Positions 15,774 to 23,154 are shown, counted from the stretch's first letter. The stretch: 64,000 nucleotides of DNA from JAGWBF01 sp963663025 (GCA_963663025.1 OY760073.1:992001-1056000), one strand, 5' to 3'. Numbers and translations are program-made. The notes: generated by a model from the letters alone, not told the origin.

Positions 15774-16988
15774 CTACCTCCTTACACCTATCCACTGTTT
15801 ATCGGGGTCTATTTTACCCGTTGCCAGGGCTTCGTACATCAGGTCTTTCATCTCGATGACGTTCTGCCCCCGGACCTCCCGGCCTCCCAAGCCTGCGATG
15901 AAACTCATGACCAACGGCCTCTTTTCCAGGTCGTAGAGGGCTGCCCTTATGTCATTGTACAGCACCCCGCCAAAGTCTGGCGAGCCGAAGGAGTAGTCTC
16001 TATCGACCACTCCGATCGCCTTGAACCGGGACAGGCACGCCTTGATCTCCTCGGTGGCGAAGGGGCGGAACCACTTTATCCGCACGAACCCGACCTTGAT
16101 GCCCTGCTCGCGCATCTGCCTGACGGCTACGCGCACTGGAAGGGCCAGAGTGCCCATTCCAACGAATACGACTTCTGCATCGTCGGTCATGTACTCTTCG
16201 TAGAAGGGGCTGGGGGTCCCGCGGCCGAAGATGTCCCTGAACTCCTCGTGTACCTCTTCGACCACGCCCTTTGCCCGGCGCATCCCCTCGTCCGTCTGCC
16301 TCCGAATCTCCATCAGCCAGTCCTCGTTGACCTGGGGCGCTACGGTGATGGGGTTGTCTGGGTGGAGTATCTTGTCTCCCCTGTCGTAGCGGGGGAGGAA
16401 CTTGTCCACCAGGGACTTATCTGGGACGTTGGTAAGCACCTGCGAGTGGGTCAGGAATGAGCCGTCGGCGCTGATGGCGCACGGTAGGAACACCCTGGGA
16501 TCCTCGGCGATGCGCCAAGCCATCAGGGCGGTGTCCAGGGCTTCCTGGGCGGTTGCGACCCAGTTGAGCATCCATCCCAGGTCCCGTACGGCCAGGGCGT
16601 CGTTGTGCTCGGTGCCGAAGGCTCCCGGGTCGTCCAGGGCCCGGTTGCCGACCATCGCCACCACGGGGAGCCTCAGGCCGGCGGTGACCGCCAGGGCCTC
16701 GAAAGCGTAGAACCAGCCCACACCGCTGGAGCCGCAGAAGACCCGGGCGCCCACAGCCGAGGCGTGCTTGACGATCTCGAACTGGGAGTGCTCGCTTTCC
16801 GCAACTATGAATTCGCAGTCCAGCTCTCCATCGGCTACAAGCCGGGAGACGTACTGCATGACGGTGTCGTAGGGGCGAATGGGGTATGCCGTGATTACAT
16901 CGACATCAGCCATTCCACAGGCGATGGCGATGGCTTCGCTGCCGCTGATGAGCAGCTCTTGTTCCTGCCTTTGGGCTGTCGTTGCCAT
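15774..16988 (-). CDS. porA: Pyruvate:ferredoxin oxidoreductase alpha subunit
   Basis: 404 residues. Start GSEAIAIACGMADVDVITAYPIRPYDTV, then the core ESEHSQFEIVKHASAVGARVFCGSSGVGWFYAFEAL (about 65-100) and a transketolase C-like domain from about 255 (AEVVFVGMGTLALPVRVAV). This subunit supplies the pyrimidine side of the TPP site and binds substrate. YPIRP replaces the usual YPITP. Its ATG overlaps the stop of the gamma/delta gene (TAATG), so the subunits are translationally coupled. porB follows after 3 bp. Confidence 0.93.
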   Translation of the reverse strand: MATTAQRQEQELLISGSEAIAIACGMADVDVITAYPIRPYDTVMQYVSRLVADGELDCEFIVAESEHSQFEIVKHASAVGARVFCGSSGVGWFYAFEALAVTAGLRLPVVAMVGNRALDDPGAFGTEHNDALAVRDLGWMLNWVATAQEALDTALMAWRIAEDPRVFLPCAISADGSFLTHSQVLTNVPDKSLVDKFLPRYDRGDKILHPDNPITVAPQVNEDWLMEIRRQTDEGMRRAKGVVEEVHEEFRDIFGRGTPSPFYEEYMTDDAEVVFVGMGTLALPVRVAVRQMREQGIKVGFVRIKWFRPFATEEIKACLSRFKAIGVVDRDYSFGSPDFGGVLYNDIRAALYDLEKRPLVMSFIAGLGGREVRGQNVIEMKDLMYEALATGKIDPDKQWIGVRR

Positions 16989-18163
16989 TAGAGCCCCTCC
17001 ACTTTGGTCTGGCTGTCGGTGGCGCTGCCCACCTCAGCCTGGTACTGGCCGACATGATGGAAGCCGTGGGAGCGTGGGCCTTGGGCCTTATGCTTCTCCA
17101 CGATATCGGTCATCCACTTGTTGTAGCCGTCCTTGCTCTCTTGCCAAGCTTCCCACTGGCTCTCGTTGCCTTCGAACTCTGCCTCGTTGACCATGGTTAT
17201 GCAGTCGGGGACGGGGCAAACATCTTCGCAGACTCCGCAGCCGCAGCAGGACTCCATGTTGGAGTCGTACAGGCCGTCGGGGGTTACGTCGAAGCAGGAG
17301 TCCGGGCAGTGCAGCCAGCACAGGGTGCACTTGATGCACGTCTCGAAGTTAACCACCGGGCGCATGGTGCGGGTGCTCCACTTCTTGAAGTAGGGGTTCC
17401 GCACCGGCTCGTACCCGCCGTCACCACCGCGGAAGCCTGTGCCCTGCTCCACGTTGCGAACTACCAAGGCTTCTTCCATGGTTGTCCAGCCAGGCATATC
17501 GAAGCTGAAGGGTTCCTCGGGGTTGCCCTCGCCCGGCTCCACAACGCGGGTCTCCATTCGGTCGTAGGACTTACGGGCCGAGTCTACCTTCACTGGGTTG
17601 TTCCACTGCTCCAGGATGGCTTCTTCCACCGCCTCGAGGCTGACCATCTCAGGGCACACCTTGCAGATGGCACCCAGCACCCGGACATCGGTGTGGTCAT
17701 CCTTGTAAACCCAGAGACCGGAGAAGCTGGTGCTGCCCTGCACCACTCCGATGTTGTAAGGAACATCCTTGGTGTGGATATCGCTTACCAGGTCTCCCCT
17801 GCCCTGGACCGAGGTTACCAGGACCGTTCCGGTCTCCTTGGTAAGCTGGTTGATGGGCTGAAGGCCGTACCAGCCCCAGGACTCCACTCCCTTGCACAGG
17901 GTGTCGTCCACCGCGACTGTAACGTCAACGTTGTCCGCCTCGTACATCGCCAGGTTCTCTTCCAGCTCCTCCTGGGTATCGGCCACCACGGCGAAGTACT
18001 TTGCAGGGATGCCGTTCCTCTCTGGGGAATCTCCATACCTTCCGAAGCCGATTCCAACCTTCCCTTCCTTCCGGGCCGCCAGGACGATGCCCCGGCAGAT
18101 GTTCCGAGCAAGAGTCTTTTGGAATATGCCTCTGTAGACCACCTCAAGCGACGTTTTGGCCAT
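16988..18163 (-). CDS. Pyruvate:ferredoxin oxidoreductase gamma and delta subunits fused
   Basis: 391 residues. Residues about 1-190 form the gamma domain (VVYRGIFQKTLARNICRGIV, GIGFGRYGDSPERNG, CKVCPEMVSLEAVEEAI). Residues about 255-350 form the delta ferredoxin domain with two 4Fe-4S motifs, CIKCTLCWLHCPDSC and CCGCGVCEDVCPVPDC. The fusion puts the electron wire in the same chain as the gamma domain. The C-terminal tail of ~60 residues is unusual. AAGGAGG precedes the ATG at 18163. First POR gene, 78 bp after the FadR-type regulator on the same strand. Confidence 0.92.
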   Translation of the reverse strand: MAKTSLEVVYRGIFQKTLARNICRGIVLAARKEGKVGIGFGRYGDSPERNGIPAKYFAVVADTQEELEENLAMYEADNVDVTVAVDDTLCKGVESWGWYGLQPINQLTKETGTVLVTSVQGRGDLVSDIHTKDVPYNIGVVQGSTSFSGLWVYKDDHTDVRVLGAICKVCPEMVSLEAVEEAILEQWNNPVKVDSARKSYDRMETRVVEPGEGNPEEPFSFDMPGWTTMEEALVVRNVEQGTGFRGGDGGYEPVRNPYFKKWSTRTMRPVVNFETCIKCTLCWLHCPDSCFDVTPDGLYDSNMESCCGCGVCEDVCPVPDCITMVNEAEFEGNESQWEAWQESKDGYNKWMTDIVEKHKAQGPRSHGFHHVGQYQAEVGSATDSQTKVEGL

Positions 18164-18241
18164 GGTTCCTCCTTACCATTCTTTCGCTATATGCCGATCT
18201 ATTGCCTATCTACAGCAGCAGGTACTAGTACACTGCTTAAA

Positions 18242-18970
18242 TTAGTCTGATACGGAGCTGGCTAGCTCTTGTGCAGAGCCTCCAAGGACATAGGCGGGCT
18301 CTACCTCGGTAATGTGGTGCTCCATTGCCGTCCTAGCACCCTCAGAGTTCCCGGTGCTGACCATGTGCAGGATCTGGCGATGGGATGCCAGAGATCGCTG
18401 AGGCCTTCCTGGGCTCTGCATCGCATGGTCCCTCGACTGGGCGAGAATATCGGAAATGGTTGAGATCACCTTGACCAGCACCGGATTTTGGGTCCCCTGG
18501 GCCAGGGCAAAATGGAAGGCTGTGTCGCCGTCCACACCGGTCCCACCGTTGGTGATCTGGCTCTCCTGGTCTTCGATGGCTTCCCTCATTCGCTCCCAGT
18601 CCTCGGCGGTGGAGCGTTCCGCCGCCAGAGATGCGATATGGGGCTCCAGGACGTGGCGTACCTCGAAGATGTCCTCCAGGTCCCGGTTGGCCTCGGTCAA
18701 AGTGGAAACGATGATGGATGCCAGTGGTTCCAGGGACTCGGAACTGACGTAGGTGCCTGACCCTGGACGGCTGACCACCATACCTTGGAGCTCCAACGAC
18801 CGCATAGCCTCCCTCAGGGAACCTCGCCCGACCTGGAAGCGTTCGGCGAGCTCCCTCTCCGAGGGCAGGCGGTCGCCAGGCTTCAGCACACCATCACGGA
18901 TCAGGTCGCGTATCTGGCCTGCTATATCCTGGTGTATCTTCCGGCGCTGGATTACCTGGAAATCTTCCAT
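18242..18970 (-). CDS. FadR-subfamily GntR transcriptional regulator
   Basis: 242 residues. The N-terminal winged helix has KPGDRLPSERELAERFQVGRGSLREAMRSLE (about 31-61), the GntR signature. A helical FCD effector domain follows (about 95-230) with DTAFHFALAQGTQNP and SHRQILHMVSTG, whose His and Asp residues usually hold a metal. The ATG at 18970 is chosen because the promoter and an operator-like palindrome lie just upstream; a longer frame to 19033 would read through the operator. It precedes the POR genes on the same strand and probably controls them and itself. Confidence 0.9.
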   Translation of the reverse strand: MEDFQVIQRRKIHQDIAGQIRDLIRDGVLKPGDRLPSERELAERFQVGRGSLREAMRSLELQGMVVSRPGSGTYVSSESLEPLASIIVSTLTEANRDLEDIFEVRHVLEPHIASLAAERSTAEDWERMREAIEDQESQITNGGTGVDGDTAFHFALAQGTQNPVLVKVISTISDILAQSRDHAMQSPGRPQRSLASHRQILHMVSTGNSEGARTAMEHHITEVEPAYVLGGSAQELASSVSD

Positions 18971-18982
18971 CCACTCTCTCGT

Positions 18983-19008
18983 GGTCAGATGGTCTGGTGG
19001 TCTGACCA
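18983..19008. promoter_or_regulatory. Probable FadR/PdhR-type operator
   Basis: TGGTCTGACCA at 18998-19008 is a perfect 5+1+5 palindrome of the TGGTnnnACCA class used by FadR/PdhR-type GntR proteins. A second inverted pair, GGTCAGA (18983-18989) and TCTGACC (19001-19007), overlaps it. Placed between the gntR promoter and start codon, it fits autorepression. Confidence 0.7.
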
Positions 19009-19023
19009 ATTGAGGCTTTCGAA

Positions 19024-19052
19024 AAAGTACCACGCTTCGTTCTGTCTGTCAA
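19024..19052 (-). promoter_or_regulatory. Promoter of the gntR-POR operon
   Basis: Minus strand: -35 TTGACA (19052-19047), 17-bp spacer, -10 TACTTT (19029-19024). The predicted start falls just upstream of the operator palindrome. Confidence 0.78.
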
Positions 19053-19130
19053 TACCTCAGCAAAATCGGCAGTGTACCATTTTGGACGGATTTTAAGAGA
19101 AGTCCGAAGAGCAAGGTATGCAGAGAGGGG

Positions 19131-19178
19131 TTGACAAACGTCCTCCCTGCTGGCTAAAGTAGACCAACAGGGAGGACG
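19131..19178 (+). promoter_or_regulatory. Strong orphan promoter with overlapping 11-bp inverted repeat
   Basis: TTGACA (19131-19136), 18-bp spacer, TAAAGT (19155-19160). A perfect inverted repeat CGTCCTCCCTG (19139-19149)/CAGGGAGGACG (19168-19178) brackets the -10 and runs over the predicted start, like an operator. No coding region follows within 190 bp. The transcript would run to the terminator at 19277-19306. Confidence 0.72.
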
Positions 19179-19306
19179 GAAGCTAGGGGTTACTCCCCTA
19201 TATGAATCGGCTTGCGCCGAATGGTCCGTCTGGTTAGAACGATCACCATCCACCTCCTCCCCAGGTCAACTAAAGCAAACAGCCCCTCCGGACAAAGGGG
19301 CTGTTT
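19167..19306 (+). ncRNA. Candidate structured RNA of about 140 nt, no known family
   Basis: Bounded by the promoter at 19131 and the terminator at 19277-19306. It holds small hairpins TAGGGG/CCCCTA (about 19194-19210) and TCGGC-TTGC-GCCGA. Near the 3' side, CACCTCCTCCCC (19251-19262) matches an anti-Shine-Dalgarno sequence and can pair with GGGAGGA at the RNA's own 5' end (19170-19176). Only an 11-codon frame without a ribosome site is present. It could be a small regulatory RNA or a leader of the DUF4177-like gene. I do not recognise it as 6S, tmRNA or SRP RNA. Confidence 0.5.
19277..19306 (+). terminator. Strong intrinsic terminator-like hairpin
   Basis: AAACAGCCCCT (19277-19287) pairs perfectly with AGGGGCTGTTT (19296-19306), 11 bp with an 8-base loop, extendable by AGC/GCT across one bulged base. 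The A-rich and T-rich ends make it work in either direction. Confidence 0.85.
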
Positions 19307-19369
19307 CGCTTTCCCGACCTACTTTAAGTCTACCATAAATCAAGGAAAAAGTCAAGGATCGGAGGGGCG

Positions 19370-19570
19370 ATGGAAGGGCCTTATATCGTCAGGGAGATCG
19401 TCGACGACAGCTCGGGTAACAGGAGGCAGGAACTGGAAAATGTACTAAATTCTCACCACAATGACGGGTACGATTTAGTAAGCATCGAGTTCATTGGCGG
19501 GGTAGGTCACATGGTGGTTTTCAGGAAGGCCCAGGAGGGCAAGAAGCCAGGGCGTATACGCTTAGGGTAA
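19370..19570 (+). CDS. DUF4177-like small protein
   Basis: 66 residues. The pattern YIVREIVDD...LENVLNSHHNDGYDLVSIEF...GHMVVFRK resembles the DUF4177 family, whose members have a Leu-Asn, Gly-(W/Y)-(E/D)-Leu-Val-Ser core and end in a V-V-F-(K/R) strand. Function unknown; the fold is a small alpha/beta domain. GGAGGGG precedes the ATG at 19370. It lies 64 bp after the terminator at 19306, so it needs read-through or a promoter not recognised here. Confidence 0.65.
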   Translation: MEGPYIVREIVDDSSGNRRQELENVLNSHHNDGYDLVSIEFIGGVGHMVVFRKAQEGKKPGRIRLG

Positions 19571-19641
19571 TCGTGCTGACACCGTCCGGCGGAATTATAG
19601 CGAACAGTGATGTAAAGTCGGGATTTATGACAAGCTGGTGG

Positions 19642-19670
19642 TTGACGTATTTAGGGAATAACGGGACAAT
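19642..19670 (+). promoter_or_regulatory. Promoter ahead of the 48-residue ORF
   Basis: TTGACG (19642-19647), 17-bp spacer, GACAAT (19665-19670). The predicted start is at or within a few bases of the 12-bp hairpin that follows. The same -10 GACAAT is seen with TTGACA at 30020-30048. Confidence 0.65.
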
Positions 19671-19673
19671 AGT

Positions 19674-19703
19674 AATCGCCAGGGTGCACTTACCCTGGCG
19701 ATT
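19674..19703 (+). promoter_or_regulatory. 5' leader hairpin
   Basis: AATCGCCAGGGT/ACCCTGGCGATT, a perfect 12-bp stem with a 6-base loop, placed at the predicted transcript start and 41 bp before the ATG of the small ORF. It could protect the RNA 5' end or act as an operator. Confidence 0.7.
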
Positions 19704-19744
19704 CTCAAGTCCCTCTCGGAACTTGGGAGGGCGAGGAGTAAGAC

Positions 19745-19891
19745 ATGTACTCCCAGTCCTGGATCAATGCTAAGGCCAAACAGCTCCAGCAAGAAATAGA
19801 GCGCAAGGTAAACGCAGCCACAAACAACGGACAGAGAGCCCTGACTAAGGCTGATATCGAGCGAATAGCCAGGTCAATCCGGATCTCTTAG
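19745..19891 (+). CDS. Small helical protein of 48 residues, perhaps truncated by IS insertion
   Basis: From ATG 19745, preceded by GAGGAG, the frame gives a Gln/Ala/Lys-rich amphipathic sequence (INAKAKQLQQEIERKVNAA, then LTKADIERIARSIRIS). Not recognised. Its last codons overlap the 3' end of the transposase frame on the other strand, so the original C-terminus may have been lost when the element inserted. Supported by a promoter, a leader hairpin and a ribosome site. Confidence 0.5.
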   Translation: MYSQSWINAKAKQLQQEIERKVNAATNNGQRALTKADIERIARSIRIS

Positions 19892-20692
19892 GTTCCCCAT
19901 TAACTGGATGAGCCACGCTAGGTTCCCAGGCTGCTCTGCGATCCCCGCCGCCATAGCTGGAGTGTCGCCTCTCAAAGACCGGTGCGGTCGACAGAAGTTA
20001 TAGTAAACCATGTAGAGTGCCGTGGCATGCTTGTGATTCTCGATTTTCTTGCTGAAGGCGTTGGTCTTCCTGGCGTGTCGACCCACGGACATCCTGGTGG
20101 TTAGGTTGTGCCTCTCACTCAGTGACGTGGATATATGACCAACGTCCGGGTGCTCGACGACGGTCTTCTCTGACCCCACCTATTGATTCCTCTCGTACTG
20201 CTTCTCCATCTGGCCGAAGTCCACACACTTACCAAAGGTCACCCGGACTCCCTCATCGTACGGCTGGAACCCGTCCCAGGTGAGCTGGACGCGTCCAGTC
20301 AGATGTGAGTGGAGGTCGTCTAGGAATGCTATGGTGCCGAGGATGCTCCTGGTCTGGTCAACGTGCCACGAGATTATCAGCCTTGAATCGGGTTCGATGG
20401 CTGACTATGTCCAGAGATTTCCTGCGGGTCCCTCATACTTCAGTCCTCTCTTAACCGCCTTCTCCTTGGCGTAGCAGAACGACAGGAGCTCGTCTACCTG
20501 GACCCTCTTTGACTTCACATCTTGGACGACTTGACCGTGGAAGGCCTAACACGCCGTGCCAGCATCGACCAGTAGCTTCATGACCGTGGTGACCGACACG
20601 TCAACCACCCTGACGGTGGAGCGCATCGACGAGCCCTCAACCAGCATATTGAGCACTTGAAGTTTCTTAACTGTCGGCAGGTTGTTGTTCAT
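19874..20692 (-). pseudogene. IS1-like DDE transposase with three in-frame TAG codons
   Basis: A single 273-codon frame runs from ATG 20692 to TGA 19874 with no frameshift. It matches the IS1-type transposase plan from end to end: LPTVKKLQVLNMLVEGSSMRS and DVSVTTVMKLLVDAG at the start, SKRVQVDELLSFCYAKEK next, HISTSLSERHNLTTRMSV later, and YYNFCRPHRSLRGDTPAMAAGI at the end. TAG codons occur at 20548-20546, 20407-20405 and 20182-20180; the second replaces a Trp expected in GxxWTW. No TAA or TGA interrupts it. Most simply a decaying insertion element. Confidence 0.85.
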
Positions 20693-20929
20693 GGCTGGGA
20701 AGTTATGCCGCAACCAAGAAGCAATACATGCTTGGCGGCTAATCAGAGCCATATTTCTCCCATTCCAACCGACGTGTAGCTTGTTCGCCTGTGGTAACAT
20801 ACCGGTGCCCATCACGAGCAAGTCTCGTTGCATACTTTGTAGGTGTGAGAGGCGGCCTTATGCCTGCTTGATGTGCGACGAGATCAGATTGCTTGTGATG
20901 ATCCCGAACCTCACGTCACAAGGGGCACC

Positions 20930-21337
20930 ATGAAGTGTTATTTGTCGATGATTGCCGTTGCAATTCTGGTGGCGGCCTGCGCTTCGCCTGATCCTAACAC
21001 TACACCTACGATGGACTGGCCAGGAGCCCCATATTCTTCTCCTTCTGATGCGCTGGTGCAGATGCATATTGACGAGACAGATGCGGTGAGCGATCAGATG
21101 AGATTGGTAGCAGACTCTCTTCTGTATGCTGATGAGGAAGAGGCTAAGGCGATCCTCGACGAGATGTGCGTGATGATTCCCTATTGGGTGCACGAGTATG
21201 AATTCGCCCTTGAGACGCTGCATGACCGGCTGTCTCGTGGGTCTGCGTCGGATATGCCGAACATGGAGGAATTCAAAGACGATATACTAAGGCGGTTGGA
21301 GGGGGTATATCTAATCCGTGCAGAGGAGTGCTCATAG
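20930..21337 (+). CDS. Predicted lipoprotein, Asp/Glu-rich
   Basis: 135 residues. A signal peptide with lipobox (KCYLSMIAVAILVAAC) predicts export and lipidation at Cys17. The mature part starts Pro/Thr-rich and then forms acidic helices (DALVQMHIDETDAVSDQMRL, ADEEEAKAILDEMCVMIPYW). No family recognised. The ATG at 20930 has AAGGGG upstream; a longer frame from 20873 would bury the signal peptide. It lies in accessory DNA after the transposase remnant and may be cargo or a resident gene. Confidence 0.65.
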   Translation: MKCYLSMIAVAILVAACASPDPNTTPTMDWPGAPYSSPSDALVQMHIDETDAVSDQMRLVADSLLYADEEEAKAILDEMCVMIPYWVHEYEFALETLHDRLSRGSASDMPNMEEFKDDILRRLEGVYLIRAEECS

Positions 21338-21948
21338 GGAGGAGATAGTCATGTTGCGGTACCAAAGATGGCCCTAAGAGGGAAACTCTGTCCTGACGAC
21401 CCGATCGGATCAGCAGTGACGGCAACGAAGATACCAACGGGGCAGATCACCGGGGAGAATGTAATGGAGGATGACTTGTCATTGGCTGACAACCTGGTCG
21501 AGGAGCAGGAGCCATCCGCTCCGTTGATGCTCAATAAAGACGACTATCCTGTTGCTCAAAGTAAGCCTTGAAAGACGGGCTTCTCTTAGCCTTCTCGATC
21601 TCCTGATCGGTGAAGTGTTCGGTTCAGGCTTGGGATAGGGCAATGGCTCGCCAGGATGACCCCTATGGAAGCGGGTGCACTCAATGCTAGAGACTTTTAC
21701 ACCATTTGAGACGACGCAGAGATAGGCCCGGCATGACCCACCATCAATACCTCACTTTCTACACCCGACCACCGGGCAAACACAATGTGCTGTAGCCCAT
21801 AAGCTATTCGCAGGTAGCAGTTCGTACCACTGATACGAATCTCGGACTTATGGCCCTATTTCAGTTGTATTTGCCCGTGTGGCTGCCCAACTAAGTATAT
21901 TATACTCGTTGTCACACAGCAGATAATTTCGAGGGGCTAGTAGCGGAG
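21338..21948. other. Region without a supported gene
   Basis: About 610 bp with only short frames on both strands. GGAGGAGATAGTC before an ATG at 21350 opens just eight codons, perhaps the stub of a lost gene. At 21894-21906 AGTATA-T-TATACT gives back-to-back -10 elements, a possible divergent promoter for the small gene at 21949. I see nothing else with confidence. Confidence 0.5.
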
Positions 21949-22146
21949 TTGCTGGAACAAACCTTCTTCATTCTGCCAACTGTGCTTGGTGCACTTGCGG
22001 GATCGTTCTGGCTTACGTGGCTCATTCTTCTGGCTCAAAGAAAGAGAATGGACGTCGAAGGGTTAACCTTCAAGTTTGGGCTAGCTTTGTGGATTTGCGC
22101 TTCCCTTTGCCTGATCGCGTACGTCATCTTGCTGTTCGTTTGGTAA
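21949..22146 (+). CDS. Small two-helix membrane protein
   Basis: 65 residues with two hydrophobic helices (about 6-29 and 43-64) joined by a charged loop (QRKRMDVEG), predicting a hairpin membrane protein. TTG start at 21949 with a weak GAG site. Not recognised. It could be a phage, toxin or regulatory membrane peptide, but nothing in the context decides. Confidence 0.5.
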   Translation: MLEQTFFILPTVLGALAGSFWLTWLILLAQRKRMDVEGLTFKFGLALWICASLCLIAYVILLFVW

Positions 22147-22240
22147 GTTAACTACATGAGTCCCAGAAATACTGCAAATCAGGAACGTCAAAAAACCACA
22201 AGTTTCGCATCGTCCTAAAATATAGGAAGATAGGGATAAT

Positions 22241-22462
22241 ATGCGAATCCTCACGTGTGAGCGCGTCATGGGCGAGGGCCTGGGGTGTGTTGAAGCCATC
22301 CTGCTTCTATTCGATATAATGATATATGTGGTGGTAGCTCTAATTGCCGCACCGATATTATTATTGATCCTGTCATTGATATTTATAGGGGTGGTTAATA
22401 TCCTCTTCAGAATCGATAACGGATGGGCTGCTATCAAACAAATATTCCGGGACACTAATTAG
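22241..22462 (+). CDS. Small membrane protein
   Basis: 73 residues with a long hydrophobic stretch (about 19-57, enough for one or two helices) and a short charged tail (RIDNGWAAIKQIFRDTN). Not recognised. The stop codon lies inside a hairpin, 22446-22471, that probably ends the transcript. AT-rich compared with the neighbouring operons, in line with accessory DNA. Confidence 0.5.
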   Translation: MRILTCERVMGEGLGCVEAILLLFDIMIYVVVALIAAPILLLILSLIFIGVVNILFRIDNGWAAIKQIFRDTN

Positions 22463-22471
22463 CGTCCCGGA
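22446..22471 (+). terminator. Hairpin at the end of the small membrane gene
   Basis: TCCGGGAC (22446-22453) and GTCCCGGA (22464-22471) form an 8-bp perfect stem with a 10-base loop that includes the stop codon. There is no T-run, so it may be an RNA-stabilising 3' end. Confidence 0.5.
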
Positions 22472-22574
22472 TATCAGCAAGGCGCATATCGGCTAATCGA
22501 TTGCCCTGGAACGGCCTAGCTAGGCCAAACTTTTACCTTAGGCTGACTGCGAAGGACCGGAAGCTATAACACAG

Positions 22575-22892
22575 ATGGACAACGAACCCGAAAAGGTCGA
22601 ACTGGAAGACCAGGGAATCCGCATCACCTGGAATGACGGCCACCGCAGCATCTATCCTCACCGGGTGCTGCGGCTGAAGTGCCCCTGCGCCCAGTGCGTG
22701 GATGAAATTACCCACGAGCTGCGTCTCGACCCGGATACCGTCCCCATGGATGTGCGGGCAGAAGACCACTTGACTATCGGTAACTACGCCCTGCAGTTCC
22801 TGTGGAGCGACGTCCACTACACCGGCATCTACACCTACGAGTTCCTGCGATCGAGCTGCACCTGCATGGAGTGCCTGGCCGCCAGGGACTGA
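22575..22892 (+). CDS. DUF971 (GBBH-like N-terminal domain) protein
   Basis: 105 residues. Pattern: RITWNDGHRSIYPHRVLRLKCPCAQCVDE (about 16-44), then DVRAEDHLTIGNYALQFLWSDVHYTGIYTYEFLRSSC. This is the DUF971 fold, which occurs alone or as the N-terminal domain of gamma-butyrobetaine hydroxylase and is linked to Fe-S proteins in some genomes. Cys residues in CPCAQC and CTCMEC could bind metal. Convergent with the FmdB gene. ATG at 22575 with a weak site (GGAAG). Confidence 0.88.
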   Translation: MDNEPEKVELEDQGIRITWNDGHRSIYPHRVLRLKCPCAQCVDEITHELRLDPDTVPMDVRAEDHLTIGNYALQFLWSDVHYTGIYTYEFLRSSCTCMECLAARD

Positions 22893-22920
22893 CCATGACG
22901 GTAACTGTCGGCGGTCCGCC

Positions 22921-23154
22921 TTAATCGCTGCTGGGAGTTTCGGGTTTCTGGGTTGTAGGCTTGGATGGGCTCACCTGCGCGCCGGCCTTGAAGATGTGGC
23001 CGTATACACCATCCCTGAACCCGAACACCGAGAACTTGCGCTTGCCTGGTGAGTCGCACTCTGGGCATACTGAGGGATCATCCCTGCGGGCCAGGGGGCG
23101 CACCGAGTCAAATATGTGCCCGCAGCTTGTGCACTCGTACTCGTAAACAGGCAT
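22921..23154 (-). CDS. FmdB-family zinc ribbon protein
   Basis: 77 residues. The start MPVYEYECTSCGHIF with a second pair CPEC (CxxC..CxxC) is the FmdB/CxxC_CxxC_SSSS signature. A Ser/Pro/Thr-rich tail follows. Family members are suspected regulators or zinc-binding adaptors near amide and aromatic metabolism genes. Last gene of the aromatic operon, 21 bp after the CoA-transferase gene. Confidence 0.88.
   Translation of the reverse strand: MPVYEYECTSCGHIFDSVRPLARRDDPSVCPECDSPGKRKFSVFGFRDGVYGHIFKAGAQVSPSKPTTQKPETPSSD

Noticed and set aside
15195..18250. Two long open frames (over 400 codons each) on the plus strand opposite the POR genes.
   Set aside because: Antisense shadows of GC-rich coding DNA. 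The minus-strand frames carry all POR motifs, whereas the plus frames have no start signals or family motifs.
19131..19306. Identification of the orphan RNA as 6S, tmRNA or a known riboswitch.
   Set aside because: The long open-promoter mimic of 6S, the tag ORF and tRNA-like ends of tmRNA, and known riboswitch core sequences were not recognised.
19874..20692. Stop-codon recoding (TAG read as an amino acid) in this organism.
   Set aside because: TAG is used as a normal terminator by many genes here (for example hisZ at 150 and xylem-neutral housekeeping genes such as the intact RibD-like reductase at 55514), so genome-wide recoding is excluded; only transposon-specific readthrough would remain.
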